Positions 49,738 to 60,364 of a DNA stretch of 64,000 nt are shown piece by piece. The stretch is taken from contig NZ_LXEW01000031.1 of the NCBI RefSeq assembly GCF_001655055.1, positions 1 to 64,000 on the forward strand, written 5' to 3'. The notes below the pieces were generated by a model that saw nothing but the letters and a program-made list of their open reading frames with translations, ran no database searches and had not been told where the DNA came from. A program made the translations under genes and the position numbers. The first letter of the stretch is position 1; the number at the start of each line of letters is the position of its first letter. The DNA is from Providencia heimbachae ATCC 35613 (GTDB lineage: Bacteria; Pseudomonadota; Gammaproteobacteria; Enterobacterales; Enterobacteriaceae).

Positions 49738-49752
49738 TTACGCAATGCGTAA
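49738..49752. promoter_or_regulatory. Palindromic operator candidate between PNP and ROK genes
   Basis: TTACGCA-A-TGCGTAA is a perfect 7-base inverted repeat around one base. It lies about 125 bases before the PNP start and 48 before the ROK start, in the only intergenic region the two share. I infer it is bound by the ROK regulator. Confidence 0.55.
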
Positions 49753-49800
49753 ATCTGCTAATCTTTGCGGCAGTTGAAGAAACGAAAAGGAGGAGGTTGC

Positions 49801-51003
49801 TTGTTACATCTATTATTAAATGAATTTCGCACCTCGAAAAATTCAAAAATCCAAAAACTCAAAATGCTATATCGCCTCATTCTCAACCATGGGCCGATAA
49901 GGGCAGAGGTGTTAGCATCGCTTGCCAGTATGAAACCGGCAACTTGTGCGCGACTACTTGACGAACTTAGCAAGTGCCAGCTCATTTCAACATCCGAATT
50001 AGGTGAATCTACAGGAGGGAGAAAACCAATTCTGTATAGCATCAACCCTGCTGATGGTTATCTTGTTGGAATAGAAATGAGTGATATTTACTCCACTATC
50101 GTTCTGCAAAACCTCAAGCTGGAGATTTTAGGGAGGGTAAAAGTTAAATATGAGCATCAAGAAACGGCTGAGAACATGCTCGACCACCTATTAACCAAAG
50201 TCGATGAGCTACTCGCCGAACACCAGCTTACAACCGAAAAAATATTGGGGATAGGCATTGCAATCGACCATATTCTTGAGCGTGATAAACTGCCCTATCA
50301 CCACTACAACGAAAGAATCAAAACCTTATACGCCTATATTACTCGTCAAGTACCTTGTTTCGTATTACTTGGTAGTGGGATCAGTTTTGCGGCTTTTGCT
50401 GAATATCGCTTACGCTATACCTCTGATAGCCAACGCTTTTTATTCACCACTTGTGATACTGACATTCGCAGCTCGACCATCATCAATAACCAATTTGCCC
50501 CCGCGCCAATTAGTACGGCGCAAGCATTTGGCCACACCACCATTGATATTAATGGGCAACGCTGTGAGTGCGGGTCATTTGGCTGCCTAAAACAATACAG
50601 CTCACTTTCCGCAATAAAATCTCGTGTTATTCAGCAATTACGCTTGGGGAAACCCTCAATTATCAATCAATTAGTCAGTTCAGAATCCGAGATAAACTAC
50701 CATACAATTTTCCAAGCACTCACGCAAAATGATGCTTTATGTTTAGAAGCCCTTGAAGAAGCTGCCTATTACTATGGCATTGCAATTGCCAACGCGATAC
50801 TGACGACGCAAGCCGATGTCGTTGTGTGTGGCGGAACATTAACGCCTAAAAATCAATTTTTCGCGATGACCAAAAAATCGATAGAAAATAAATTAGCCGC
50901 CTTTCCACATATCAAAACACGTATTTACGCTGCTAATGATTCTTATGAAATTGTTGCACAAGGGGCGGGGGGAATGGTGATGGAAAACTATCTTTCAGAT
51001 TAG
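49801..51003 (+). CDS. ROK family transcriptional regulator (NagC/Mlc-like)
   Basis: A 400-residue protein with an N-terminal winged helix (LNHGPIRAEVLASLASMKPATCARLLDEL, about 25-53), the linker ESTGGRKPILYSINP and a ROK sugar-kinase-like domain with the zinc motif CECGSFGCLKQY (about residues 260-271). TTG 49801 is six bases after a strong AAGGAGGAGG; an upstream in-frame TTG at 49765 lacks one. ROK repressors normally respond to sugars or sugar phosphates; here it is divergent from a nucleoside uptake and phosphorolysis operon, so ribose-type or nucleoside-derived ligands are possible. Ligand unproven. Confidence 0.88.
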   Translation: MLHLLLNEFRTSKNSKIQKLKMLYRLILNHGPIRAEVLASLASMKPATCARLLDELSKCQLISTSELGESTGGRKPILYSINPADGYLVGIEMSDIYSTIVLQNLKLEILGRVKVKYEHQETAENMLDHLLTKVDELLAEHQLTTEKILGIGIAIDHILERDKLPYHHYNERIKTLYAYITRQVPCFVLLGSGISFAAFAEYRLRYTSDSQRFLFTTCDTDIRSSTIINNQFAPAPISTAQAFGHTTIDINGQRCECGSFGCLKQYSSLSAIKSRVIQQLRLGKPSIINQLVSSESEINYHTIFQALTQNDALCLEALEEAAYYYGIAIANAILTTQADVVVCGGTLTPKNQFFAMTKKSIENKLAAFPHIKTRIYAANDSYEIVAQGAGGMVMENYLSD

Positions 51004-51085
51004 TCAATTTAGCGGTTAACTCACTCAATAAATTGCGTAGAATATTAATTGTTATTTAAGCAACTTATCATCAATGAGGAGCCTC

Positions 51086-51865
51086 ATGTCTGAATTTGAA
51101 ACGATCAACCCCGCGACGATAAAGCAAGCCTTACAACAGCTGCAATCACACTCGCCTCTCATACATTGCATGACCAATGATGTCGTTCAATCATTTACCG
51201 CGAATGTGTTACTCGCACTCGGCTGCTCTCCTGCAATGGTGATTGAGCCAGAAGAAGCCGAGCAATTTGCCGCTATTGCGAGTGGTTTACTGATTAATGT
51301 AGGTACACTCACCACAGATAGACGGCATGCCATGCGCCTCGCTGTGAAAAGCGCCAATAATGCAGGAAAACCATGGGTACTCGACCCTGTCGCGGCAGGC
51401 GGGTTAATTTTTCGCACACAATTTTGTCATGAGCTCCTCACACTGAAACCAACTGCGATCCGCGGTAATGCATCTGAAATTATGGCATTAGCTGGCATTA
51501 ATCAAGGCGGTAGAGGTGTTGATTCGACTAATACTAGCTATGACGCATTATCTGCGGCGCAATCACTTGCGCAATCCGCAAATACGATTGTCGCGATTAG
51601 TGGTGAAGTCGATTATGTTACCGATGGTATCCGCACAGTCGCTGTCACCGGAGGACACCCTCTTATGACCCGCGTAGTGGGCACCGGTTGTGCGCTTTCG
51701 GCTGTCGTTGCGGCTTATTGCACATTATCAGGGGATTTATTGCTTAATGTCGCCAGTGCTTGCGCAAGTATGAAACAAGCTGGAAAAACAGCAACACAGA
51801 AGAGTAAAGGTACTGGAAGCTTTATTCCCGAATTTTTAGATGCACTATACCTTTCAAATCAATAG
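51086..51865 (+). CDS. thiM: Hydroxyethylthiazole kinase
   Basis: Phosphorylates 4-methyl-5-(2-hydroxyethyl)thiazole in thiamine salvage. Motifs are [42 protein letters not shown], and [15 protein letters not shown] with the catalytic Cys. ATG 51086 has GAGGAG five bases upstream and gives 259 residues (E. coli 262). thiD and thiE are not adjacent. The 80 bases upstream show no TPP-riboswitch conserved boxes, unlike E. coli thiMD, so control differs or lies elsewhere. Confidence 0.95.
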   Translation: MSEFETINPATIKQALQQLQSHSPLIHCMTNDVVQSFTANVLLALGCSPAMVIEPEEAEQFAAIASGLLINVGTLTTDRRHAMRLAVKSANNAGKPWVLDPVAAGGLIFRTQFCHELLTLKPTAIRGNASEIMALAGINQGGRGVDSTNTSYDALSAAQSLAQSANTIVAISGEVDYVTDGIRTVAVTGGHPLMTRVVGTGCALSAVVAAYCTLSGDLLLNVASACASMKQAGKTATQKSKGTGSFIPEFLDALYLSNQ

Positions 51866-51903
51866 TTCACTGATGCTGAAATGAAAGCCTGACAAACCGC
51901 TAA

Positions 51904-52608
51904 CTATAATCGGGTTTTCTTCCCTCTTATTTTTCGTGACCAATGCCGAAAATTATCTCTCAACATCACAAAGCGGTAGCTAAAACTCTTGTTATTCGGT
52001 TCAATACCATAGAAACGTTTAAGTGCAATCAAATCATTGGCTTTACAGATAGTTAAGTTTCCATAATCCGATAAATCAATAACTTTCACCCCTTCATCAG
52101 TTAAAACAAAATTGCCAACATGAATATCATTCGAAGATAATCCATACTCATGCAATTGATTAACAACGGATTTTATCTCAGCATAATAAGGTGTGATATC
52201 TTCAATTTCAGATAAAACGGTTCCCTCGACATATTCAGCGATAACCCACGTTTCCACTGATTCACCCCACTTCATTTTTTCGGCAACAAAATAAATGTCG
52301 TTGGTAATGGTACAACCTTGATTCTGAGCTTGAGTTAACCGAGATAATAAGCGTGAAAAATAAGGGCCAGAAATCATGCGCATGATGCGCTTTTCAAAAC
52401 GCTTATCTCGCTCCTTTTCACATTTAATAATAAAATTCCGGCCATCAATATTAATGCGTGCGACGCTACGTTCAATATTGCCACTACCGAGATCTTTGCC
52501 AACGATATTGCCATGAATATAATCATCAATGACTTGCCAATAATCAATACTGCTCTCTTTTTGGTAGAGGTTAAATCCATTTTTTTGTGTTGTTATTATT
52601 TTTTGCAT
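51904..52608 (-). CDS. waaY: LPS core heptose(II) kinase, WaaY-like
   Basis: A 234-residue kinase-fold protein. Features shared with WaaY: YFVAEKMKWGESVETWVIAEYVEG (hinge region), the catalytic loop HEYGLSSNDIHVGNFVL (about residues 150-166), metal-binding VKVIDLSDYGNL and a basic C-terminal tail. It should phosphorylate heptose II of the inner core using ATP. It sits alone, 13 kb from the waaQGP run, between thiM and ugd, and is more AT-rich than thiM, suggesting separate acquisition. Similarity to E. coli WaaY is moderate. Confidence 0.8.
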   Translation of the reverse strand: MQKIITTQKNGFNLYQKESSIDYWQVIDDYIHGNIVGKDLGSGNIERSVARINIDGRNFIIKCEKERDKRFEKRIMRMISGPYFSRLLSRLTQAQNQGCTITNDIYFVAEKMKWGESVETWVIAEYVEGTVLSEIEDITPYYAEIKSVVNQLHEYGLSSNDIHVGNFVLTDEGVKVIDLSDYGNLTICKANDLIALKRFYGIEPNNKSFSYRFVMLRDNFRHWSRKIRGKKTRL

Positions 52609-52822
52609 AACATCTAAGCCAATTATTTAAAGGTTAGATGAATGCTAACAAATGGATTTATCTATTTCTTAGCGATTATTGCACAATATGAGTGGAGAGG
52701 ATAAAAGAAGACCAAGCCTACCCCTAAAAGGTAAGCTTGATATAGAAATAACAATAAAAAATCAATCAGCTAAATTATTTACCAACCAGCATCAACATGA
52801 TTAATTTATGATAGTTAAATAA

Positions 52823-53989
52823 TTAATCACTACCAAACAGATCGCGGGTATACACTTTCTCCGCGACATCCTCCAGCTCTGGCACCATACGGTTCGCTAA
52901 AATAATGTCACTTTCGGCTTTGAAAGTATCTAAATCACGGATCACTTTCGAACGGAAAAATTCGTCTTCCGTTAAAACTGGCTCATAAACCACCACTTCG
53001 ATCCCTTTCGCTTTGATGCGTTTCATTATGCCTTGTACCGCAGAGGCACGGAAATTATCTGAACCTGTTTTCATCACTAGGCGATAAACGCCCACTTTAC
53101 GGGGGGCTTTGGCAATAATGGCATCGGAAATAAAGTCTTTACGGGTACGATTTGATTCAACGATAGCGTTAATCAGGTTGTTGGGTACATCATCGTAGTT
53201 TGCCAGTAACTGTTTGGTGTCTTTCGGTAAACAATACCCCCCGTAACCGAATGACGGGTTATTATAATGACCGCCAATACGTGGGTCTAATGACACCCCT
53301 TCGATAATCTGACGGGCATTCAATCCGCGACTTTCTGCGTAGGTATCTAGCTCATTAAAGTAAGCCACACGCATCGCTAAATAGGTGTTAGCAAATAATT
53401 TAACCGCTTCGGCTTCAGTGCCATCGGTGAATAACACCGGAACATCTTTTTTGATCGCCCCTTCAAGCAGTAAATCAGCAAAAATTTGTGCACGTTCAGA
53501 ACGCTCACCCACCACGATACGGGATGGATAGAGGTTATCCCACAGCGCACGGCCTTCACGTAGAAACTCCGGCGAAAAAATCACATTGGTATAACCAAAT
53601 TCTTCACGCAGACGTTCAGTAAAGCCGACCGGAATAGTAGATTTAACGATAATGGTCGCATCGGGGTTAATTTTATTCACATCATGAATAACCGACTCGA
53701 CCGAATTGGTATTAAAATAATTCGTTTTTGGGTCATAGTCCGTCGGCGTTGCCACAATCACATATTGTGCACCGGTGTAAGCGTCAATTTTGTCTTCGGT
53801 TGCGCGAAAATTGAGTGTTTTTTCCCGTAAGAACTGTTCAATTTCAGTATCAACAATCGGTGATTGCTTATTATTGAGCATCGCCACTTTTTCAGGAATG
53901 ATATCGACAGCCACAACTTGATGATTTTGTGACAGTAACATGGCATTCGATAAACCAACGTAGCCTGTGCCTGCAATTGCTATTTTCAA
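52823..53989 (-). CDS. ugd: UDP-glucose 6-dehydrogenase
   Basis: A 388-residue enzyme (E. coli 388) that oxidises UDP-glucose to UDP-glucuronate. The NAD loop is [15 protein letters not shown] (residues 5-19), the substrate region [12 protein letters not shown], and the catalytic cysteine lies in [16 protein letters not shown] (about residues 248-263). It is followed upstream by a UDP-glucuronate 4-epimerase 58 bases away, so the two likely form an operon feeding UDP-GalA. UDP-glucuronate is also the precursor of Ara4N. Confidence 0.97.
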   Translation of the reverse strand: MKIAIAGTGYVGLSNAMLLSQNHQVVAVDIIPEKVAMLNNKQSPIVDTEIEQFLREKTLNFRATEDKIDAYTGAQYVIVATPTDYDPKTNYFNTNSVESVIHDVNKINPDATIIVKSTIPVGFTERLREEFGYTNVIFSPEFLREGRALWDNLYPSRIVVGERSERAQIFADLLLEGAIKKDVPVLFTDGTEAEAVKLFANTYLAMRVAYFNELDTYAESRGLNARQIIEGVSLDPRIGGHYNNPSFGYGGYCLPKDTKQLLANYDDVPNNLINAIVESNRTRKDFISDAIIAKAPRKVGVYRLVMKTGSDNFRASAVQGIMKRIKAKGIEVVVYEPVLTEDEFFRSKVIRDLDTFKAESDIILANRMVPELEDVAEKVYTRDLFGSD

Positions 53990-54047
53990 ACTTGCCTCTC
54001 AAATCTTTCTACGGATATAACGGATGTCGAATATGATTGATGGTTTA

Positions 54048-55049
54048 TTATTGATGATAATAAGACCGATACCATTCAACAAATGCCGCCACACCTTGTT
54101 CAATAGACACCTGAGGGCGATATCCTGTGACTTTAAACAGGTCTTCAGTGTCTGCCCATGTCGTGTAAACATCCCCAGCTTGCATCGGTAAAAAGTTTTT
54201 AATCGCTTCTTTGCCCAGCGCTTTTTCCAATGCCGAAATAAACTCAATCAATTTCACGGGCTGACCATTACCAATATTATATATCCGGTATGGTGCACTG
54301 CTTTGTGCGGGTGAAATAGACGGATTTTGTGGGTCTGCTTGTGGAATTATATCCGAAATACGAATAACACCTTCGACAATATCATCAATGAAAGTGAAAT
54401 CACGACTGAGATCGCCGTTATTATAAACATCGATAGATTCACCCGCTAAAATTGCTTTAGTGAATTTAAACAGCGCCATATCAGGGCGGCCCCATGGGCC
54501 ATAAACGGTAAAAAAGCGTAGACCTGTTGTTGGCAATTGATAAAGATGTGAATACGAATGTGCCATCAATTCATTAGCTTTTTTAGTTGCTGCGTACAAT
54601 GAAATCGGATGATCGGTTGGCATGTCAGTGGTAAACGGTGTTTTATCCGTAATGCCATACACTGAGCTTGAAGAGGCGTAGACTAAATGCTTCACTTTCG
54701 CCTGACGACAACCTTCTAGAATAGCAAGATGCCCATTAAGATTGCTGTCTGCATAAGCAAATGGATTTTGCAATGAATAGCGAACACCTGCCTGTGCAGC
54801 AAGATGGATGACACGATCGAAATCTTCTTGTGTACATAATACCAGCACTTTTTCCCTATCAGTAATATCGAGGGGAATAAATCGGAACTGGGAATATTGC
54901 TCAAGAATATGTAAACGAGACTGTTTAAGCCCCTGATCGTAATAAGCATTCATGTTGTCTATTCCAACAACTTCATGCCCACTTTCTAATAAACGCTGGC
55001 ACAGCCTAAATCCAATAAAACCCGCACTTCCAGTGACCAAGTATTTCAT
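54048..55049 (-). CDS. UDP-glucuronate 4-epimerase
   Basis: A 333-residue short-chain dehydrogenase with NAD loop [12 protein letters not shown] (residues 5-16), [15 protein letters not shown], the SSSSVYG serine and the [19 protein letters not shown] Tyr-Lys pair, then [20 protein letters not shown], a close fit to bacterial UDP-GlcA 4-epimerases. It converts UDP-GlcA to UDP-GalA. It lies just upstream of ugd on the same strand. GalA is a known constituent of Proteus and Providencia LPS cores, so this pair probably serves the core or O-polysaccharide. Confidence 0.92.
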   Translation of the reverse strand: MKYLVTGSAGFIGFRLCQRLLESGHEVVGIDNMNAYYDQGLKQSRLHILEQYSQFRFIPLDITDREKVLVLCTQEDFDRVIHLAAQAGVRYSLQNPFAYADSNLNGHLAILEGCRQAKVKHLVYASSSSVYGITDKTPFTTDMPTDHPISLYAATKKANELMAHSYSHLYQLPTTGLRFFTVYGPWGRPDMALFKFTKAILAGESIDVYNNGDLSRDFTFIDDIVEGVIRISDIIPQADPQNPSISPAQSSAPYRIYNIGNGQPVKLIEFISALEKALGKEAIKNFLPMQAGDVYTTWADTEDLFKVTGYRPQVSIEQGVAAFVEWYRSYYHQ

Positions 55050-55359
55050 GTTATTTATCTTCTAGCGTTAGTCGGTTTTCAAGACTCAATAGAGTCTTCA
55101 TTTATGTCATTAAAATCAGTTGACCTGAGTATATGACAAATAAATTTATCAATGGTTTTATTATCAAGGAAATAAACAGAATAAACTATCAGTAATCTCT
55201 TTGATTACTGTATTAACCTGACAGCAAGCATTGCCAGTGAAAACTTAAAATAAGCGGGTTAAATTAAGGTTTCAAATGTTTTTTTTGCTGCACGAAAATA
55301 ACCGTCAAATACATTTTAAGTTAAAATAGCAGGCATGATGACCCGCTATTTATTGAAAT
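55050..55359. other. Intergenic region upstream of the epimerase gene
   Basis: About 310 bases without a gene. It contains two short perfect hairpins, AAGACTC/GAGTCTT (55081-55098) and CAGTAATC/GATTACTG (55190-55210), and a terminator for the upstream sulfatase gene near 55321-55351. The epimerase-ugd promoter should lie here. Confidence 0.5.
55321..55351 (-). terminator. Terminator of the LTA-synthase-like gene
   Basis: AAATAGCAGG / CCCGCTATTT (one mismatch) with an 8-base loop, followed by TTTTAA on the minus strand, 9 bases after the stop at 55360. Confidence 0.6.
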
Positions 55360-57018
55360 TTATTCGGCTACCACGTTATCCGCTGCTTGCAGAGTTTGAT
55401 AAATATAGTGGCGATAGCTATCTAACAGTTTTTTATCTTCGCAATCATTCAACTTACCGTCACACAGATGGCGCATCTTAATGTTAGCTTCATAAAATGG
55501 CGATATCTTCAGGTTTGCACGCTCAAGTAATATCCCTCCTAAGAAAGAAATATCCGTCAGCTCGCCTGTTTTAATTGCTGTGCCTGATTTCAAATTATCT
55601 CTCAGTGTAAATTGGGTAATATAAGCAGGTGATGGGAACGTCGAATTATATTTATTTAAGCTAATACCGGGTTGATGGTCACCAAAGTACAAAAACATAA
55701 GAGGCCGGTCGCGCTTTTCAATAAAATTAGCAAAATCCTTCATCGCATCATCAGATGCCACTATTTTTTCCATATAATGGCTGAACTCACCCGCCGAATC
55801 TTGATTACTCAGTTTGTCTTTTATACCAAAATCATCACGATGGCTTTCTTTATAAGGGCCGTGTTCATACATAGTTAACGAAAAAATAAATACGGGTTTA
55901 TCAGTCTCTTTAGCTAATATTTCCTTGGCATATTTCAGCATATCTTCTGTGCTGATGGACCATAAATTATCCTGTAGCTTTCCGGGATAGCCTAACTCTT
56001 GTGGCTGAATAATTCTATCTACACCTAATGTTTCATAGGCATGCCCAGAATGATAAGCACCACGATTAAAAGGTGTTAATACAACGGTATAATAGCCATT
56101 CGCTTTCATTTCTTTAAATAAGCTATTGTTTAGGTTATCCACAATAAAATAGAAAACGCCGCTTTTTTGAGAACCGAAATCATCACTATCAAGCCCAGTT
56201 AATGCTGAAAATTCAGATAGCCACGTTCCTCCACCAAAAGTTTGTACTCGCATCTGGCTATGAGCAATAACACCCGCATCTTGTTGGAACATAAATAATT
56301 CAGGTAATTTAGTCCCTTCGGGTAAATCATAAATTTTGGGGTTAACGGTAGACTCTTGTAATAACAGGACAATATCGGGTTTTTCTGTCGCTCCGTTATT
56401 CGCTAACGTCACTTTAGCCGCTTCCTGAGTGAAATAATCAGAAGTGCTCGAAAATTTTGGTGATTGATACGTGGAATTTTGAGCCGACATAATTAAGTTG
56501 GTTACTGTACCGCGCCCTTTAGGTAGCGTTTGTGTCCATACTTCATAATAATGAGTACTTGCCCACCCGGTGCCAAAATAGCCGCCAATCACGAATAATA
56601 ACCCGAGAATGCGAGGGACGAATGAGGTACACGGCCGTAGTAAACGCCAGCTAATAATGGCATTGATAATAAATAAAATAAGTAGCCCAATCACGGCAAC
56701 ACCCGCAAGCCAATAATGGCTAAGCGTACCCATATTGGAGGCATCCGTCATAATATTAATATCAGTGAAAAAGAGCTGTTCTTTGTAATAATGTACTTTC
56801 AGCTGGTTGAAAAATTTTATAATAATAAACAGCGTACTCGTTACAATCGCTGAAAATAACCAGCGCGAAGTGAGTGTCAATAATGCACCAAATAAAACGG
56901 CATAGACTCCAATCGAAATAAATGCAGGATAAATAACGCCGCTTTTTTCAAATACCAAGAAAAGCGAGCCAATAAAAATCAATGCCAGATAAAAGCCTGC
57001 AAATAACCGTTTCTTCAT
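55360..57018 (-). CDS. LTA synthase family (phosphoglycerol-transferase-type) membrane sulfatase
   Basis: A 552-residue protein with five N-terminal membrane segments (to about residue 165) and a periplasmic sulfatase-fold domain. The nucleophile region DIVLLLQESTVNPKIYDLP, GGGTWLSEFSALTGLD, the catalytic-acid stretch SLTMYEHGPYKESHRDDF and YFGDHQPG are the LtaS/OpgB-type motifs. Gram-negative members transfer phosphoglycerol or related groups to glycans; the substrate here is unknown. The protein starts best at ATG 57018; a GTG four codons earlier is possible. It lies between selB and the UDP-GalA genes, suggesting envelope polysaccharide decoration. Confidence 0.82.
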   Translation of the reverse strand: MKKRLFAGFYLALIFIGSLFLVFEKSGVIYPAFISIGVYAVLFGALLTLTSRWLFSAIVTSTLFIIIKFFNQLKVHYYKEQLFFTDINIMTDASNMGTLSHYWLAGVAVIGLLILFIINAIISWRLLRPCTSFVPRILGLLFVIGGYFGTGWASTHYYEVWTQTLPKGRGTVTNLIMSAQNSTYQSPKFSSTSDYFTQEAAKVTLANNGATEKPDIVLLLQESTVNPKIYDLPEGTKLPELFMFQQDAGVIAHSQMRVQTFGGGTWLSEFSALTGLDSDDFGSQKSGVFYFIVDNLNNSLFKEMKANGYYTVVLTPFNRGAYHSGHAYETLGVDRIIQPQELGYPGKLQDNLWSISTEDMLKYAKEILAKETDKPVFIFSLTMYEHGPYKESHRDDFGIKDKLSNQDSAGEFSHYMEKIVASDDAMKDFANFIEKRDRPLMFLYFGDHQPGISLNKYNSTFPSPAYITQFTLRDNLKSGTAIKTGELTDISFLGGILLERANLKISPFYEANIKMRHLCDGKLNDCEDKKLLDSYRHYIYQTLQAADNVVAE

Positions 57019-57081
57019 CAAATTTACCACGAGTTGAGTATTAACTAAGAAGACATACTATAGCGGATTGAAGCAATCAAT

Positions 57082-58950
57082 TTATTCAACAAAAATGCCT
57101 TTGTCACGTAAATAATGGCCATCACCTTTACGTCTTGTGAACCCGCTTTTATCGAAAAATTCCAAGATTTGAATAGCGAGCTTACGACCAATACCGAGTT
57201 CATTGCGGAAATCTGCCGCTAAAATAAAGCCATTCTCAGAGCAATAATGCAGTATCAGCTCAGCAAATTTTTGTATCTGTTCATGGTTATAATATCTATC
57301 GCGAACAACCGCGGTAACCAGCCCCATTTGTGCAGCTTTTTTCAATACCTTACGTACGACGTCTTCATTATGACCTGTTTCGGAGGCAAGATCACGTACC
57401 CACCAGGCTTCTGTACGGAAAAGTAGCGGTTGTATCTGTTGCCAAATTTGCTGCTGCTGTACATCAAACACCAATCCGTGTTGAGGCATATGTAACCAAC
57501 CACGGGTTTGCTTAATAGATTCATCGCTGATGAGATCATTAATGAATTTGAATACAAGCCCTTCGCTCATGGTAGGTAATGCCATGCGTTTTAAACGCGC
57601 TTTTCCTACCCCTATTTGGTCACTGTGAATTTCATTGAAATTTTCAAGCACTTGGATTAATTTTTCTTTTGCTAACTGTGCTTTAAACTCAGAGAGAACG
57701 TAGTCTCCCACACGCTCAACTTCGACTTGCGCTAATAATGTATTCAGATTCGATTGCGTTAATTGTCGAGACCAACCATAACTATAAAGATTCAATTCAC
57801 CATTCGGTAATTGCAATTTAAATTGCGCTAACTCGTCATTTGTTGCACATAAGCGAGAGAGCCAATCTAAGAATTCAGATAGTCTTTTACCTCGACGAGG
57901 AGATACCAAGCGGATAACTCGCGCACCTCCTAATGTTTGGCGAGCGCTAATATCACGAATAATTAGCCGATCATTGTCCACTAACCAAAGTGGTGTATCT
58001 AAAATAAGCTCAGCGAGCACAGGGGTTTCCCCTGGTTCGACCAATAAAGAAACACGTCCGGTAATATGGCTTGCACCATGGTACAAATGTACCGGTTGCC
58101 AATGTTTAATCGGCAGATCAGACATCAATTCAACAATCACCCGTGTTGCCACAAAAGCCGGTTGCTCAGATAATAGCCAATCACCCCGTGTAATATCCTC
58201 TTTATCAATATCACCCGTAAGGTTGATTGCAACACGGTCTCCCGCTTGAGCAAAATTTGCGGCCTGATTTTGTCGATGAATACCTCTTACTCGAACCTGC
58301 TTTTCGGCACCGGTGACCCACAAAGTGTTACCCACTTCGATTTTTCCTGCGAGAGCGGTACCGGTTACCACAATGCCCGCCCCTTTAACCAAAAATACAC
58401 GGTCAATAGCGAGACGAAAACGGTGCGCGAGATTTTTATGGGTATCACTTTGCTGATGAAGTTGCTGCAAATAAAGACGTAAAGACTCGATGCCTCTGCC
58501 ATCACTGGCGGATGTTACAAATAGAGCCGCATCAGCCCAACCCTGATGATACAGCTCAGACTTAACTTGCTCGGTAACTTGCGCAATGCGCTCATCATCG
58601 ACCCTATCAGCCTTAGTTAAAATCAGCGTGATATCTTGGCAACCCGCTAGCCTTAGTATGGCGAGATGTTCAAGGGTTTGAGCCATAATGCCATCATCAC
58701 ATGCTACAACTAACAACGCATGATTAATGCCGCCAACCCCCGCCAGCATATTCGCTAAAAATTTCTCGTGTCCTGGAACATCGATAAAACCAATGGCACT
58801 ACCATCCGGTTGTGGCCAATAGGCATAACCAAGGTCGATGGTCATTCCACGCTTTTTTTCTTCGGGAAGGTGCGCAGTGTTCACACCTGAAATCGCTTGA
58901 ATTAAGGATGTTTTACCATGGTCAACATGGCCTGCGGTTGCAAAAATCAT
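57082..58950 (-). CDS. selB: Selenocysteine-specific elongation factor SelB
   Basis: A 622-residue GTPase (E. coli 614) that brings Sec-tRNA to UGA codons with a SECIS hairpin. GTPase motifs are [13 protein letters not shown] (residues 4-16), [13 protein letters not shown] and LTKADRV. The C-terminal winged-helix domains that bind SECIS RNA (from about residue 380) are complete. Its start overlaps the selA stop (ATGA). Confidence 0.97.
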   Translation of the reverse strand: MIFATAGHVDHGKTSLIQAISGVNTAHLPEEKKRGMTIDLGYAYWPQPDGSAIGFIDVPGHEKFLANMLAGVGGINHALLVVACDDGIMAQTLEHLAILRLAGCQDITLILTKADRVDDERIAQVTEQVKSELYHQGWADAALFVTSASDGRGIESLRLYLQQLHQQSDTHKNLAHRFRLAIDRVFLVKGAGIVVTGTALAGKIEVGNTLWVTGAEKQVRVRGIHRQNQAANFAQAGDRVAINLTGDIDKEDITRGDWLLSEQPAFVATRVIVELMSDLPIKHWQPVHLYHGASHITGRVSLLVEPGETPVLAELILDTPLWLVDNDRLIIRDISARQTLGGARVIRLVSPRRGKRLSEFLDWLSRLCATNDELAQFKLQLPNGELNLYSYGWSRQLTQSNLNTLLAQVEVERVGDYVLSEFKAQLAKEKLIQVLENFNEIHSDQIGVGKARLKRMALPTMSEGLVFKFINDLISDESIKQTRGWLHMPQHGLVFDVQQQQIWQQIQPLLFRTEAWWVRDLASETGHNEDVVRKVLKKAAQMGLVTAVVRDRYYNHEQIQKFAELILHYCSENGFILAADFRNELGIGRKLAIQILEFFDKSGFTRRKGDGHYLRDKGIFVE

Positions 58951-60338
58951 GAAAGTAAAACCTGTAATAACGCATGTTCATCATCAAGACAACGTAAGTC
59001 GAGCCATAATTTGCCATCCTTCAAGCGACCAATCACCGGGTGAGGTAATTGCCGCCACTTCGCTGCCAAAGATTCTACAGAACTGCCTTTTCCATCTAAC
59101 GGGGCAAAAGTAATCGCAAAACTCGGCAGCCTATCAATCGGTAATGAGCCACTACCGATTTGCGAAAGGCAAGGTTCAACTTCAACAATAAATTTGTCAC
59201 CATAAAATGCCTGCAACGTGACTAATATACTGTCCGCACTATTTTTAATTGTTTCTGATGAACGTGTTAACCAGCGCAGTGTTGGTAGGTCAGTGATCAG
59301 TTTTTCTGGTGTTAGATAGAGTTTTAATGTGGCTTCAAGTGCCGCTAATGTCATTTTATCAACGCGTAAGGCACGCTTGAGTGGATGTTTTTGAATGGCA
59401 TCAATCCATTTTTTCTTACCGAGAATGATCCCAGCCTGTGGGCCACCAAGCAATTTATCACCTGAGATTGAAACTAAATCAATACCTTGGGAAAGATAGG
59501 TATGCGGCATGGGTTCTGCGGGTAACCCATAAGCGGTCATATCAATCATCGAGCCGCTACCTAAATCAATGGCGGTGGGTAATTGATGCTTTTTACCCAG
59601 CTCGGCTAATTCAGCGCCTTCCACCTCAGCCGTAAACCCTTCAATACTATAATTACTGGTGTGTACCTTCATTAATAGCGCGGTATGCTCATTAATTGCG
59701 TTTTCATAATCACGTAAGTGAGTACGGTTGGTGGTTCCTACTTCAATAAGCTGGCAACCGGCTTGAGCCATTACATCCGGTACCCGGAAAGCCCCACCTA
59801 TTTCAACCAATTCACCTCGAGAAACAATAACTTGCTGGCCTTGTGCCACAGTGGCAAGTAGCAGTAAAACAGCGGCTGCATTATTATTTACGATACAAGC
59901 ATCCTCTGCACCGGTTAATTTGCAGAGTAAATCGGCAATAGCGCGGTCGCGATGCCCACGCATCGCACCATCGAGAGAATATTCTAATGTGACTGGCGAA
60001 CTCATTACTTGGCTTACTGCATCAATCGCCGATTTTGACATCACCGCACGCCCCAGATTGGTATGCAGTACCGTACCCGTCAAATTAAAGACATTTTTTA
60101 ATGCACTTTCGCCTAATGCGCTATGACGTACCGATAATTCTTTTAGCCAATTTTCATGCCATTCAGGTAGCTGCCCTTTTTGTGAGATACAAGCGCGGGC
60201 TTGCGCCTGCATTTCACGCAAACATTCAGTTACCCAATGAATTCCTGATTGTTCAACCAGAATTTGCACTTCGTCGAGCTGCAATAATTTATCAATAGCA
60301 GGGAGTTGACGATACAACGCAAAATTGGGTTCAGCCAT
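58947..60338 (-). CDS. selA: L-seryl-tRNA(Sec) selenium transferase
   Basis: A PLP enzyme that converts Ser-tRNA(Sec) to Sec-tRNA(Sec). ATG 60338 gives 463 residues, equal to E. coli; a GTG two codons earlier is nearer to GAGAGA and also possible. Motifs: [30 protein letters not shown], and the PLP-lysine in [15 protein letters not shown]. It forms a tight run fdhE-selA-selB. Confidence 0.97.
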   Translation of the reverse strand: MAEPNFALYRQLPAIDKLLQLDEVQILVEQSGIHWVTECLREMQAQARACISQKGQLPEWHENWLKELSVRHSALGESALKNVFNLTGTVLHTNLGRAVMSKSAIDAVSQVMSSPVTLEYSLDGAMRGHRDRAIADLLCKLTGAEDACIVNNNAAAVLLLLATVAQGQQVIVSRGELVEIGGAFRVPDVMAQAGCQLIEVGTTNRTHLRDYENAINEHTALLMKVHTSNYSIEGFTAEVEGAELAELGKKHQLPTAIDLGSGSMIDMTAYGLPAEPMPHTYLSQGIDLVSISGDKLLGGPQAGIILGKKKWIDAIQKHPLKRALRVDKMTLAALEATLKLYLTPEKLITDLPTLRWLTRSSETIKNSADSILVTLQAFYGDKFIVEVEPCLSQIGSGSLPIDRLPSFAITFAPLDGKGSSVESLAAKWRQLPHPVIGRLKDGKLWLDLRCLDDEHALLQVLLS

Positions 60339-60364
60339 AGTCACTATTCTCTCTCTATCTATTT

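Noticed and set aside
49700-49740. CRP site before the PNP operon
   Set aside because: TGTGA is present but the second half site is poor, so the match is not convincing.
51004-51085. TPP riboswitch upstream of thiM
   Set aside because: The leader is too short and lacks the conserved thi-box sequences.
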